A DNA stretch of 64,000 nucleotides. It comes from Terriglobia bacterium. Its GTDB lineage: Bacteria > Acidobacteriota > Terriglobia > Bryobacterales > Bryobacteraceae. The stretch covers positions 25,895 through 89,894 of the forward strand of contig JAJPIT010000062.1 in the NCBI GenBank assembly GCA_021324615.1, in the 5' to 3' direction. The position numbers and the translations under genes are program-made. A model generated the notes under the pieces. That model was not told the origin of the DNA, ran no database searches, and worked only from the letters and a program-made list of their open reading frames with translations. This document shows, in pieces, positions 37,489 to 46,894 of this stretch (position 1 is the first letter of the stretch; each line of letters starts with the position of its first letter).

Positions 37489-39066
37489 ATGAAGGTTTTC
37501 ACGCTCGACACGACCTTGCGCAGCGGAACCCAAGGGGAAAATGTCAGCTTTTCGACAGAGGACAAGCTGCTGATCGCGGGCAAGCTGGATGAGCTGGGCA
37601 TCGATTACGTCGAAGGCGGATGGCCCGGATCCAGCGTTCGCGATGCGGAGTTTTTCGCGGCCGCGCGCGATTTGAATCTTAAGCACGCCCGGTTGGCGGC
37701 CTTCGGCGCCCTCCGCGCGCCGGGCAAGCGCGCCGAAGACGACCCTGGTATTCAAGCCCTGCTCGCAGCGGATACGCCGGTGGTTTCGGTCTTCGGCTCA
37801 ACGCTGGCCGCGGGCGGCGCAGGCGAGGAGGATAGCCTGGCCCGGATCGCCGATACCGTGCGTTATCTCAAATCGCGCGGCAAGGAGGTTATCTACGACG
37901 CCGGGCACTTCTTCGACGGCTATGCGGCGGACCGGGAGTTCGCGCTGCGCACGCTCGAAGCCGCCAAAGACGCCGGAGCGGATCTGCTGGTGTTGTGCGA
38001 CACCCATGGCGGCACGCTCACCAGCCGTGTTGCGGCGGTCTGCGCGGAGGTGCGGCGGAGGTTCAGCGGCGTGCTGGGCATCCAGGCGCATAACGACGCC
38101 GATCTGGCGGTGGCCAATACGCTGGCGGCGGTCGAGCAGGGATTCACGCACGTGCAGGGCTGCGTCAACGGTTACGGGGAACGCTGCGGCAACGCCAATC
38201 TGATTTCGGTGGTGGCCAATCTCGAACTCAAAATGGGGCACCAGACCATCGGCAGGGAGCGGCTCCAGCATCTCACCGGCGCGGCGCGCCTGGTGGCCGA
38301 ACTGGCGAACCTGCCGCTGCGCGGCGATCAGCCCTACGTCGGCCACAGCGCTTTCGCCCACAAGGGCGGCATGCACGTGAGCGCGGTTTTAAAGCGGGCC
38401 GCCGGCGGGCACATCGATCCCAAGGCGGTGGGCAACCGGCAGCGCGTGCTGCTCAGCGATCTTTCCGGGCGCGGCGGCGTGCTTTACCGGCTCAAGCAGC
38501 ACGGCCTGGAAGACAAGCTCGACGAGGCGGGGCGGCGCGAGCTGCTGGACCGCATCCGGCAGATGGAGATGCAGGGCTACGAACTGGAAGCGGCTGAAGG
38601 CACCTTCGAGCTGGTGGTGCGCGAGGCGCTCAATCCGGGGTTGAAGTTTTTCGAGGTGCTCAGCTATGAGGTGAAAACGACGGCGCTCGGCTCGACCGCC
38701 ACGGTCACGCTCAAGGCGGGCGACGGGGTCCACACCGCGACCGCGGCGGGCAACGGTCCGGTCAACGCGCTGGACCTGGCGCTGCGGAATTGCCTGTCCA
38801 GCCTTTACCCGGAGATCGCCAAGGTGCGGCTCACCGATTACAAGGTGCGGATGCTGGATGCCCGCAAAGGAACGGCGGCGCGGGCCCGCGCGCTGGTGGA
38901 GTGGAGCGACCACCGGCGAAGCTGGACCACCGTCGGCATCTCCGAGAACACCATCGAGGCCAGTTGGTTTGCGCTGGTGGACGCGCTGCGGCTCGAATTG
39001 ATGCGGCTGGCCGAACAAGACCCGGCCATCGAGCGGGTGGTCGAGGATTACTGCTGGGGCGTCTGA
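37489..39066 (+). CDS. cimA: Citramalate synthase-like protein (CimA/TIGR00977 type) with substituted metal ligands
   Basis: The 525-residue protein has the DRE-TIM barrel and C-terminal LeuA-type allosteric domain of (R)-citramalate synthases, which start threonine-independent isoleucine synthesis from pyruvate and acetyl-CoA. Family segments are clear: FSTEDKLLIAGKLDELG, YVEGGWPGS, HFFDGY, CDTHGGT, GYGERCGNANL, AFAHKGGMHVSAV and GNGPVNALD. Two expected metal ligands differ: the usual D-T-T-L-R-D-G is DTTLRSG (Ser12) and the H-x-H pair is GIQAHND (Gln199, His201). The K-x-W-D loop is also absent (VFGSTLAAGG). Activity is therefore uncertain. GAGGAG precedes the ATG; it is the last gene of the ilv operon. 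Confidence 0.85.
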   Translation: MKVFTLDTTLRSGTQGENVSFSTEDKLLIAGKLDELGIDYVEGGWPGSSVRDAEFFAAARDLNLKHARLAAFGALRAPGKRAEDDPGIQALLAADTPVVSVFGSTLAAGGAGEEDSLARIADTVRYLKSRGKEVIYDAGHFFDGYAADREFALRTLEAAKDAGADLLVLCDTHGGTLTSRVAAVCAEVRRRFSGVLGIQAHNDADLAVANTLAAVEQGFTHVQGCVNGYGERCGNANLISVVANLELKMGHQTIGRERLQHLTGAARLVAELANLPLRGDQPYVGHSAFAHKGGMHVSAVLKRAAGGHIDPKAVGNRQRVLLSDLSGRGGVLYRLKQHGLEDKLDEAGRRELLDRIRQMEMQGYELEAAEGTFELVVREALNPGLKFFEVLSYEVKTTALGSTATVTLKAGDGVHTATAAGNGPVNALDLALRNCLSSLYPEIAKVRLTDYKVRMLDARKGTAARARALVEWSDHRRSWTTVGISENTIEASWFALVDALRLELMRLAEQDPAIERVVEDYCWGV

Positions 39067-39107
39067 AAGCGGCCGCGCCGGCCGCAAATGCTAGAATCGT
39101 TGAAAGC

Positions 39108-39183
39108 GGGCCGGTAGCTCAGTTGGTAGAGCATCGCACTTTTAATGCGGTGGTCGCGGGTTCGATTCCCGCCCGGCTCACCA
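39108..39183 (+). tRNA. tRNA-Lys(TTT)
   Basis: A complete cloverleaf is readable: acceptor GGGCCGG pairs with CCGGCTC (one G-U), the D-arm GCTC/GAGC, anticodon stem TCGCA/TGCGG around loop CTTTTAA (anticodon TTT), and T-arm GCGGG/CCCGC with TTCGATT. The discriminator is A and CCA is encoded (39181-39183). A TAGAAT box at 39092-39097 may be its -10 element. It lies between the CimA-like gene and a secreted protein gene. Confidence 0.97.
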
Positions 39184-39349
39184 GTTCCTGAATTGTCCGG
39201 ACCGGACCCAGGCGATTGGGAAAGATTGTTTTTCTCGCTGTACAGGCAGATGCGGCCGTATAACCGGCATCCGCCGCCGCAACAGCAGCGGGTCCAGACA
39301 CCCCCTGAAGGCGCTAAAGCTTCGTTTCACGCCTGCCGATTACCCCTTG

Positions 39350-39370
39350 GGACTATGTATCGCTTAGTCC
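39350..39370. promoter_or_regulatory. Dyad upstream of the secreted repeat protein gene
   Basis: GGACTA (39350-39355), nine bases, then TAGTCC (39365-39370) form a perfect 6-bp inverted repeat. It lies 28 bp before the ATG and just before a GGAGG ribosome site. A TTGGGA at 39347-39352 could be a -35 element, putting the dyad across the promoter. The rest of 39184-39397 shows no coding potential. Confidence 0.4.
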
Positions 39371-39397
39371 TATGCGCGGGAGGAAACAAATCGGCTC

Positions 39398-41851
39398 ATG
39401 AAACGCACTATCTGGTTGATCATCGGGTTGCTGCTGGCCTGCGCGGGGGGTATTGCCCAGACCATCTCGACGGTCGACATCAGCGTTAATCCGCCCGGAG
39501 CGCAGTTTCTGGTCGACGGCAACTCCTACATCACGCCGCAGGTCTTCCCCTGGCCGGCGGGAAGCAAACACATTGTGCAGTTTCCGCTTTCCTTTGATCA
39601 GAACGGCAACCCGGTGACCTATCAAGGCGCGCTGAACGGAAACGTCCGCTATAGCTTCAACGGCTGGACCTCCAGTTTGGGCCCGATCCCGGGCACCGTG
39701 GATCCGCTTACCAACAGCAATTACATTACGGTGACGGCCGGTCCGTCGTTGACCTCCATCGTGGCGAATGTCACTACCAGCTTCCTGGTTTCGATCAACT
39801 TCCCGAACGGCACGAACGGGGCCAACAACCCCTGCGCGGGGGCGCCGGCAAGTCCCGTGTCGGGGACGCAGGGGCTGTTTTATCTGGACGGCCAGTGCTA
39901 TGGCCAAAGCACAGCCATTTTTGTCCCTGCCGGCACCCACACCGTAACCGGGTATCCATATCCGGGCTGGGTGTATTACGCGACCCTGGTGAACTCGTTC
40001 CAGGCCCCGCCCGGCGCGACCGTGGATATTGAGGCTCCGGCGACGATAACACCAGAGTTTTCGGTGGCGAAACGGGTCAATTTCATTACCAATCCGCTGG
40101 GTTTGAATATTATTGTCGATGGATCGATCGTTCCCACGCCGAACAGCAATGCCGCGGCGAGCGATGGGGTAAGCTGCCAACCCGATTATTCGCGCCTTCC
40201 CCCCAACGCTCCCCCCGGATTCACGCCGCTGTGCCTTGGCCAGTTCGATTTTCTGCCGGGCTCGGTGCATCACATCGGAGCTCCGGTTTACCAGCTCGAC
40301 ACCGTGGGCAACTACTGGGATTTCAGCCAGTTCGATAACGGCCTGGGGCAGAACGCCGCCTACACCGCGCCCTGGACCACCAGCTATCCCGACACCATCA
40401 CGGCCGAATTCGTTTCCGGCACCGACACCACGATCCTGACCAATCCGCAGGGGTTGAAGGTGATGATCGACGGGCGCGACAACTGGCCTGGGTATAACTT
40501 CTATTGGGGCGCGGGCACCACCCATACCCTCAGCGCCGAATCGCCGCAGACCGACGCCCATGGCCGCGTCTGGACGTTCACCGGATGGAGCGATGGCGGC
40601 GCGCAGACCCACACCATCACCGTTCCGGCCGGGGCCAGGAACTTCGCCTTGACGGCGAGCTACGCGGAGCTGGCGCAGGTCATCGTCACCAGCTCCACCA
40701 CCGGTTTGAACTTCACCGTCGACGGCAATCCCTGCACGACGCCGTGCTCGATCAGCAAGGCCGGCGGATCGTCGTCGCAGATCGTGGCTCCGGCCAATAT
40801 CCCGGCCGGCCCGGGCTCGCGCTTCCAGTTCGTTTCCTGGTCCGATGGCGTCACCACGCCCTCGCGCACGGTCACCTTCAGCCAGAACACGATCACGCTG
40901 ACGGCCAACTATCAGATCGCGTTCCTGCTCACGGCGGTGTCGAATCCGCCCGCCGGCGGAGGGTTCGCCGCAGTGCCGCCGTCGCCCGACGGCTATTATC
41001 TGAGCGGAACGCCGGTGGCGATCACGGCCAGCGCCAACAACGGATATAAATTCGCGCACTGGGAAGGCGATCTTTCCGGGACTTTGCCCAGCGGATACCT
41101 GACCATGTCCAGCCCGCACACGGTGCAGGCCGATTTCGCGGCGGTTCCCTACATCCCGCCGGCTGGCATTCAAAGCGTCACCGGTCCGACGCCGAGCGGC
41201 GCCGTCGCGCCCGGCTCTCTCATTTCGATCTACGGGCAGAACCTGGCGCCGTCTTTCCAGATCGGCCCCACCAATCCGTTGTCGCAGACGATTAACAACG
41301 TGACGGTGAGCGTCAACAACATGCTGCTGCCTTTGGTGTTCGTATCGCCGTCGCAGATCGGCGCGCAGGTCCCATGGGAGCTTGCGCCGGGCAACTATAC
41401 GCTGGTGGTCCATCAGGCCGGCCAGCCGGACATCTCCGGCAGCTTCACGGTTTCGCGCGACGCGCCGGGCGCCTTCACGCAGGCCAATCCGCAGAACCTT
41501 CCGCTGATTCTGGCCTTGCGGCCCGACGGCAGCGTGGTGAGTTTTGACAATCCGGCGCGGCACGGCGAACAGATCACCATCTATGCCACCGGTCTGGGAC
41601 CTTTTGCGCAACCCGCGGTGGACGGCTTCCCGATCCTGGCCACCAGTACGTACACCCTGCTCGATCCGGTCACCATCAATACCGACACGGCGCAGGTGCA
41701 GCCGGATTGGGCCGGCGCCGCCGCCGGACTGGTGGGCGTGCAGGTGGTTCAGTTGACCATCACCGGCGATTTTCCGTCATCTTCGAATGTAAATATCACT
41801 CTGAACGTGAACGGCATCAATAGCACGGCGGTGGTTTTGCCGGTCCAGTAG
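39398..41851 (+). CDS. Secreted protein with PEGA/InlB-like repeats and Solibacter C-terminal domain (TIGR03437)
   Basis: The 817-residue protein starts MKRTIWLIIGLLLACAGGIAQ, a Sec signal. Several PEGA-like modules follow, each with V-N-P-P-G or T-N-P-x-G and I/V-D-G cores (VNPPGAQFLVDGNSY near 30, TNPLGLNIIVDGS near 230, TNPQGLKVMIDGRDN near 350, TGLNFTVDGNPC near 435). A divergent InlB B-repeat type segment (YKFAHWEGDLSG) is near 550. From about 590 to the end is the TIGR03437 domain (GAVAPGSLISIYGQNLAP, QIGAQVPWELAPG, HGEQITIYATGLGPF), abundant in Solibacter. It is probably surface-associated; function unknown. It converges with the proline racemase-family gene at 3 bp. Confidence 0.82.
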   Translation: MKRTIWLIIGLLLACAGGIAQTISTVDISVNPPGAQFLVDGNSYITPQVFPWPAGSKHIVQFPLSFDQNGNPVTYQGALNGNVRYSFNGWTSSLGPIPGTVDPLTNSNYITVTAGPSLTSIVANVTTSFLVSINFPNGTNGANNPCAGAPASPVSGTQGLFYLDGQCYGQSTAIFVPAGTHTVTGYPYPGWVYYATLVNSFQAPPGATVDIEAPATITPEFSVAKRVNFITNPLGLNIIVDGSIVPTPNSNAAASDGVSCQPDYSRLPPNAPPGFTPLCLGQFDFLPGSVHHIGAPVYQLDTVGNYWDFSQFDNGLGQNAAYTAPWTTSYPDTITAEFVSGTDTTILTNPQGLKVMIDGRDNWPGYNFYWGAGTTHTLSAESPQTDAHGRVWTFTGWSDGGAQTHTITVPAGARNFALTASYAELAQVIVTSSTTGLNFTVDGNPCTTPCSISKAGGSSSQIVAPANIPAGPGSRFQFVSWSDGVTTPSRTVTFSQNTITLTANYQIAFLLTAVSNPPAGGGFAAVPPSPDGYYLSGTPVAITASANNGYKFAHWEGDLSGTLPSGYLTMSSPHTVQADFAAVPYIPPAGIQSVTGPTPSGAVAPGSLISIYGQNLAPSFQIGPTNPLSQTINNVTVSVNNMLLPLVFVSPSQIGAQVPWELAPGNYTLVVHQAGQPDISGSFTVSRDAPGAFTQANPQNLPLILALRPDGSVVSFDNPARHGEQITIYATGLGPFAQPAVDGFPILATSTYTLLDPVTINTDTAQVQPDWAGAAAGLVGVQVVQLTITGDFPSSSNVNITLNVNGINSTAVVLPVQ

Positions 41852-41854
41852 TCC

Positions 41855-42910
41855 TCAGCCCCAAATATCGCCGACGGTATAACCCTCCGGGAAGGGATCC
41901 TCCGGATCCAGCACATACTGCGCGAAGCCGGTGATCCAGGCGGTTCCGGAAAGTTCCGGCACCACGGCCTCGTAATCGCCGGCGCGCGTCCGCCCGATCA
42001 AGCGGCCGGTGAAGGTGGTTCCCAAAATTCCCTCGTGTACGAAATCGGCGCCGAGCGGCAGCTTCCCCTTGGCGTAGAGCGCGGCCATCTTGGCGCAGGT
42101 GCCGGTGCCGCAGGGGGAACGGTCGAGCGCTCCGGTCCAGGTCGCCGGCCGCGACCAGTCGAGTGTTCCGGTGGAGACGACGACCGCGTTTTTGCGGTCC
42201 GCGCCCGCGCGCGAGGGCGGAGCGGAAAGCTGGGCGATGGTGATGCCGCGAATGTCCGGATTGTCCGGATGCGATACCGGCAACTGTTCGCGCGCCGCGG
42301 CCTTGATCATCTCCGCCACGCGCGCAATATCTTTGGCCTCGTCGGGGGAAAGCCGCAACCCGAGCGGCTCGGCATCGGCGATCACGTAAAACATGCCGCC
42401 ATAGGCGACATCCACCGTTACGGTCCCCAGATGGGGCACTTCCACGCGCGCGTCCAGATGGGTGGCGAACGCCGGCACGTTGCGGAACGTAACCCGCTTC
42501 ACCTTGCCGGCGCGAACCTCGGCCTCCACCGCGATCAATCCGGCGGGCGTTTCGAGCTTCAGCCGGGTCACCGGCTCGGTCACCCGCACCATTCCGGTTT
42601 CGATCAGCACGGTGGCCACGCAGATGGTGTTGGATCCGGACATCGGCGGATATTCGACCTGCTCCATGATGACGAATCCGGCGTCGGCTTCCGGGTGCGT
42701 CGGCGGCAGGAGCAGATTGCAGTTGGCCGCCGGATAGCCGCGCGGCTCGCGCAGCATGCGCTTGCGGAGATGATCGGCGTGGGTCTCCAGCCAGCGTTTT
42801 TTTTCGAACATGCTGGCGCCGGGCACGTCCAGCACGCCGCCGGTGATCACGCGTCCATGCTCCCCGCAGGCGTGCGCGTCCACGGCCGTGATGAGGCTGG
42901 AGAATCGCAA
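41855..42910 (-). CDS. Proline racemase family protein (Ser/Cys type hydroxyproline epimerase-like)
   Basis: The 351-residue protein belongs to the proline racemase superfamily. The start ITAVDAHACGEHGRVITGG is typical. The first catalytic site reads PMSGSNTI, with Ser in place of Cys, and the second DRSPCGTGTCA retains Cys. Ser/Cys members include 4-hydroxyproline 2-epimerases and 3-hydroxyproline epimerases, while Cys/Thr members are trans-3-hydroxyproline dehydratases. The start is uncertain: a TTG at 42910 gives the family N-terminus, while an ATG at 43009 would leave only 8 bp to the divergent ABC gene. Hydroxyproline epimerases help degrade collagen- or plant-derived hydroxyproline. No catabolic partner genes lie nearby. 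Confidence 0.85.
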   Translation of the reverse strand: MRFSSLITAVDAHACGEHGRVITGGVLDVPGASMFEKKRWLETHADHLRKRMLREPRGYPAANCNLLLPPTHPEADAGFVIMEQVEYPPMSGSNTICVATVLIETGMVRVTEPVTRLKLETPAGLIAVEAEVRAGKVKRVTFRNVPAFATHLDARVEVPHLGTVTVDVAYGGMFYVIADAEPLGLRLSPDEAKDIARVAEMIKAAAREQLPVSHPDNPDIRGITIAQLSAPPSRAGADRKNAVVVSTGTLDWSRPATWTGALDRSPCGTGTCAKMAALYAKGKLPLGADFVHEGILGTTFTGRLIGRTRAGDYEAVVPELSGTAWITGFAQYVLDPEDPFPEGYTVGDIWG

Positions 42911-43017
42911 TCCGCCATTGTAGCGCGAGGGAACAAACCGGGCGTTGATCGCGTATCCCAAGCTTAGTGGCGGCCGGCGCGCTGCCCCGGGCCCAACGTT
43001 TGCTAGCATCGAGTCAA

Positions 43018-43938
43018 ATGTCGCCGGTGATCGAGCTGGACGGGCTCAGCGTGCGATTCGGGAATCGAACGGTCCTGAACGATTTGCGCGGCTCGGTTTC
43101 CGGGCGCGCGGTGGGGCTTCTGGGGCCGAATGGCGCGGGCAAATCGACGCTGATCCGGACGCTGCTCGGCTTCTGCCAGCCTTGGGCGGGGACGGCGCGC
43201 GTCTACGGCCGCGATATCGGAGGCGCGCGGCGGGAGATCCGCGCCCTGGCCGGGTACATGCCGGAGGACGAGTCCTTCATCGCCGACATGAGCGCGGTTT
43301 CCTTCGTCCGCATGATGGGCGAGCTTTCCGGCCTGCCGCGCGACGCCGCTCTCGAACGCGCGCATGAGGTTTTGTTTTATGTCGGCCTGGGCGAGGCGCG
43401 CTACCGCCCGCTGGGGACCTACTCGCTGGGGATGAGGCAGTTGGCCAAGCTGGCGCAGGCCATTGTGCACGGCCCCAAGCTGGTGATCCTCGACGAGCCC
43501 ACCAACGGCCTGGATCCGCCGGCGCGGCAGCGCATGATCCGGCTGATCCGCGAAATGAAGGACGCCGGCCAGATGCATCTGCTGCTGTGCTCGCATCTGC
43601 TGCGCGACGTGGAAGAAACCTGCGATGAGGTGCTGATTCTCAAGGACGGCCGGATCGTGCACTGCGCGAATCTCGAAGAGGAGCGGCGCGCCAACAAGCG
43701 CTTCGTGGAGATCGAAACCTCCGGCGATGACGCCGGTTTCGCCCAGGCGCTGGCGGCCAGGGGATGCCAATGTTCGGCCTCCGGTGCGGGCCGCCTGAAG
43801 ATGGTCCTGCCGGCGGGCTTCGATACGCGCGACATCTTCCGCCTGGCGGCCGAGCGCGATCTGCAACTGCGCCGCCTCAGTTACCGCCGGGATTCGCTCG
43901 AAGATATTTTTCTCAAGGCCATGGAAACGGCGACTTGA
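43018..43938 (+). CDS. ABC transporter ATP-binding protein
   Basis: The 306-residue ATPase has Walker [10 protein letters not shown] (residues 40-48), the Q-loop region, signature YSLGMRQ near 141 and Walker [18 protein letters not shown] near 160, then the H-loop Ser-His (LLCSHLL). A C-terminal extension (about 220-306) is typical of ABC-2 type exporters. No Shine-Dalgarno is seen and TAGCAT lies 8 nt before the ATG, suggesting a leaderless mRNA. It is the first of four genes: ATPase, permease, ATPase, permease, the last three coupled by ATGA overlaps. The exported substrate is unknown. Confidence 0.9.
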   Translation: MSPVIELDGLSVRFGNRTVLNDLRGSVSGRAVGLLGPNGAGKSTLIRTLLGFCQPWAGTARVYGRDIGGARREIRALAGYMPEDESFIADMSAVSFVRMMGELSGLPRDAALERAHEVLFYVGLGEARYRPLGTYSLGMRQLAKLAQAIVHGPKLVILDEPTNGLDPPARQRMIRLIREMKDAGQMHLLLCSHLLRDVEETCDEVLILKDGRIVHCANLEEERRANKRFVEIETSGDDAGFAQALAARGCQCSASGAGRLKMVLPAGFDTRDIFRLAAERDLQLRRLSYRRDSLEDIFLKAMETAT

Positions 43939-43959
43939 GAACGGCGGGAGGGAGCGGCG

Positions 43960-44823
43960 ATGGCGGTTTATAAACGGACATACCAGGGCTACTCCGGCGC
44001 GGCCACCCCGGCGTGGTCCCGTTTTCTGATTCTGCCGCGCTACAGCCTGGGACGGCTGTTTCCGTCGAAGTTCCTGGTGCTGTTCCTGATGGCCTGCTTC
44101 TTCTATCCCGCCGGATGCGCGGTCTTCATCTATCTGAGCCACCATTTGTCGTTTTTGCGGGTCTTCAACATCCAGGCCGCGAATTTTTTGGAGATCAACG
44201 CGAACTTCTTCTACATTTACTGCACGGTTCAGGCCACCATGGCGAGCCTGCTGACGGCGCTGGTCGGTCCGGGGCTGGTTTCCCCCGATGTGGCCAATCA
44301 CGCGCTTGCGCTCTACTTTTGCCGGCCGTTTTCGCGCTTCGAATACGCCGCCGGCAAGATGAGCGTGCTGATTGGCCTTCTGTCGCTGGTCACCTGGATT
44401 CCCGGCCTGATCTTATTTCTGATTCAAGCGAGCCTGGCCGGCCGGAGCTGGATGGCGGCGAACTGGTGGATCGCGCAGGCCATCGTTGTGGGGTCGCTGA
44501 TCTGGATCGTGGTGCTTTCGCTGATCGCCCTGGCGATGTCGGCGTGGGTGAAGTGGCGGATCGCGGCGGGCGCGTTGATTCTGGGAGTGATCTTCGCCGG
44601 CGCGGGTTTCGGCCGCGCCTTGAACGCGGTGCTGCGCATCCGCGGCGGCACCATGCTCGATCTGGAGCAGGATAGCTTCACTCTCTGGTCGGCGCTGTTT
44701 CGCCTGCCCGGCGCGGGGCGGGATCTGGATCCGCTGGAGGCGGCCAACGCGATCGCCGCGGCCTGCCTCGTCTGCCTCTGGCTGCTGTTCAAGAAAATTC
44801 GCCCCTTCGAGGTGGTGAAATGA
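43960..44823 (+). CDS. ABC-2 type transporter permease
   Basis: The 287-residue protein has about six transmembrane helices: near residues 37-60 ([21 protein letters not shown]), then 95-115, 127-150, 165-190, 200-225 and 258-275, with a basic, aromatic N-terminus ([11 protein letters not shown]). The arrangement resembles ABC-2 or gliding-type permeases. It follows the first ATPase and its stop overlaps the next gene by ATGA, so it pairs with one of the two ATPases. The helix count is an estimate by eye. Substrate not known. Confidence 0.8.
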   Translation: MAVYKRTYQGYSGAATPAWSRFLILPRYSLGRLFPSKFLVLFLMACFFYPAGCAVFIYLSHHLSFLRVFNIQAANFLEINANFFYIYCTVQATMASLLTALVGPGLVSPDVANHALALYFCRPFSRFEYAAGKMSVLIGLLSLVTWIPGLILFLIQASLAGRSWMAANWWIAQAIVVGSLIWIVVLSLIALAMSAWVKWRIAAGALILGVIFAGAGFGRALNAVLRIRGGTMLDLEQDSFTLWSALFRLPGAGRDLDPLEAANAIAAACLVCLWLLFKKIRPFEVVK

Positions 44824-45776
44824 CGCCGCCGCCGCTTGAGGAAAGCCTGGTTCGCTTGGAAAACGTATCGCGGTTCTACGGCGAAGTGCTGGGCGTCAAC
44901 CGGGTCACGCTGGCGATTCCTCCCGGCATCACCAGCCTGGTGGGTCCAAACGGTTCGGGAAAGACGACGCTGATGAACCTGATGACCGGCCTCATCCGTC
45001 CCACGCGCGGATCGGTGCGCGTCCTGGGGGTCGCGCCGGAGGACCCCGAGAAGTTGTTCACGCTGGTCGGATATTCGACGCAGTTCGACGCCTTTCCGAG
45101 GGGTTTGAGCGGCTTTCAATTCATTTATTCCTTTCTGCGCCTGTTTGGCTGGCCGCACGCCCAATGCGAACAGCTTGCCTGGCGGGCGATCGGGCGGGTC
45201 CGCCTGAACGGCGCCGCGCACCGTAAAATCGCCGGCTACAGCAAAGGGATGCGGCAGAGGATCAAGCTGGCGCAGGCCCTGGCCCACGATCCGCGCGTGC
45301 TGGTGCTCGATGAGCCGCTCAACGGGCTCGATCCGCTGGTGCGCGCCGAAACCATCGCGCTGTTTCGCGAGCTTGCCGCCGAAGGCCGCCACGTCATCGT
45401 GTCGAGCCACGTTCTGCACGAGGTCGATCTGATTTCAGACCAGGTGATCCTGTTGAGCAACGGCTACGTGGTGGCCGAAGGAAAGATCCAGGGCGTGCGC
45501 AGTGAAATCCGCGACCATCCGATGCAGATCCTGATCCGCTGCGACCGCCCGGCCGCGCTGGCGGCCCGGGTTTTCGAGCTGGATAGCATAGTCGAAGCGC
45601 GGCTTCACGCCGACGGCGGCGGATTGCTGGTCAAAACGCGCGACGCCGGCCGCTTTTACCGGCTGCTGAACCGCATTGCGCTCGAGGGCATCGAGATCGA
45701 AAGCGTGGCGCCGGCCGACGATAACGTCAACTCGGTCTACGAATACCTGATCGGCGGGGAGGAGGCCGGAAGATGA
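44820..45776 (+). CDS. ABC transporter ATP-binding protein
   Basis: The 318-residue ATPase has Walker [10 protein letters not shown] near residue 42, signature [19 protein letters not shown] near 140, Walker [15 protein letters not shown] near 160 and switch His in [14 protein letters not shown]-terminal domain of about 100 residues is present, as in drug or polysaccharide exporter ATPases. It overlaps the upstream permease and the downstream permease by ATGA, so all are translated together. It differs from the first ATPase mainly in its signature (K for L at the third position). The pair may form a heterodimer or serve two permeases. Confidence 0.9.
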   Translation: MTPPPLEESLVRLENVSRFYGEVLGVNRVTLAIPPGITSLVGPNGSGKTTLMNLMTGLIRPTRGSVRVLGVAPEDPEKLFTLVGYSTQFDAFPRGLSGFQFIYSFLRLFGWPHAQCEQLAWRAIGRVRLNGAAHRKIAGYSKGMRQRIKLAQALAHDPRVLVLDEPLNGLDPLVRAETIALFRELAAEGRHVIVSSHVLHEVDLISDQVILLSNGYVVAEGKIQGVRSEIRDHPMQILIRCDRPAALAARVFELDSIVEARLHADGGGLLVKTRDAGRFYRLLNRIALEGIEIESVAPADDNVNSVYEYLIGGEEAGR

Positions 45777-46822
45777 TCCGCAGATATTGGGCGCAGATGC
45801 GCGCCGTGATCCGGCTGGAAATGAAGAAAACGTTTTTATCGCGGCGCGGTTTATGGGTTTATCTGATCGCGCTCGCTCCGGTCCTGATGTTTGCCGGGCA
45901 CGACCTGTCGATGATGCGCACGCGCGAGGAACGGCGGGCGATCGCCGCCGCGCATCCGGTTCCGGCCGGGGCGCTGCTGGCGGTCCAGCCGGGAATGACG
46001 CGCGAGGAGGTGACCGCGCGGCTCGGCCAGCCGAACCTCGATGCGCGGCAGATCCGCTTCGCAGGCGGCCGCGTCCGGCGGGAGTTGCTGAGCTACACCG
46101 ACGGGCAGAGCCGTTATGTTTTCGGTTTCGCCGACGGCCAATTACAGAGCATCACGGTTCGTCCGGAGGAAACGCTCGCGCAGGACCGCGTCATCTTCGC
46201 CACCGTCTTTCAGTTCTTCTATCTGCGGCTCGCCATCTTTTTCGGCTGCGTGGGAATTTTCACCAATCTGTTCCGCGGCGAGCTGATCGAGAAGAGCCTT
46301 CACTACTATTTGCTCGCGCCGATGCGGCGGGAGGTTCTGCTGGCCGGCAAATACGCCGCGGGTCTGATCGCCGCGGCCGCCATCTTCACCTCCAGCGCGG
46401 CACTCCAGCTTTGGCTGCTGTCGATGCCTTACGACTCCTCGCTGCCCGGCCGCGAAATCGCGGCGTATCTGGGAGTCGCGGCGCTGGCGTGCCTGGGCTA
46501 CGGCAGCGTATTTCTGGCGGCGGGGCTGTTCTTCCGCAATCCGCTGCTTCCGGCCGCCGGCGTTTTGGTTTGGGAAAGCGCGAATCCGTTTCTGCCGTCC
46601 GCGCTGAAGAAGATCAGCGTGATTTACTATTTGCAGTCGCTGTGCCCGGTGGCGGCGCCGCCGGACCGCGAGATCAATCCGCTGCTGGCGCTGCTGATTT
46701 CCTCCTCCGAACCGGCGTCCACCGTGTTCGCGGTGGCGGGGCTGTTCGCCGTGGCGGCCGCCGTGCTGGTGTTGGCCGCCCGCCGGGCCCGCCTTCTGGA
46801 AATCAACTACGGAACCGAATAG
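45773..46822 (+). CDS. ABC permease-like membrane protein with BamE/SmpA-like extracytoplasmic loop
   Basis: The 349-residue protein has a first membrane helix near residue 27 ([14 protein letters not shown]). A soluble loop from about 60 to 125 follows, then about five further helices (for example near 145, 195, 235, 250, 310) and a charged C-terminus. The loop reads [17 protein letters not shown] and later [19 protein letters not shown], the G-M-T-x-x-x-V and late Tyr/Phe pattern of the SmpA/OmlA (BamE) fold. BamE is an outer-membrane assembly lipoprotein; here the fold seems inserted in a permease. It overlaps the preceding ATPase by ATGA, completing the four-gene ABC operon. Confidence 0.75.
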   Translation: MIRRYWAQMRAVIRLEMKKTFLSRRGLWVYLIALAPVLMFAGHDLSMMRTREERRAIAAAHPVPAGALLAVQPGMTREEVTARLGQPNLDARQIRFAGGRVRRELLSYTDGQSRYVFGFADGQLQSITVRPEETLAQDRVIFATVFQFFYLRLAIFFGCVGIFTNLFRGELIEKSLHYYLLAPMRREVLLAGKYAAGLIAAAAIFTSSAALQLWLLSMPYDSSLPGREIAAYLGVAALACLGYGSVFLAAGLFFRNPLLPAAGVLVWESANPFLPSALKKISVIYYLQSLCPVAAPPDREINPLLALLISSSEPASTVFAVAGLFAVAAAVLVLAARRARLLEINYGTE

Positions 46823-46894
46823 ATCCGGCGGTCCCGGCAAGATTCGCGCCGGGCGGTGGCGGAGCGGGCTGCCCGCACGGTACAGAATGAGTAC

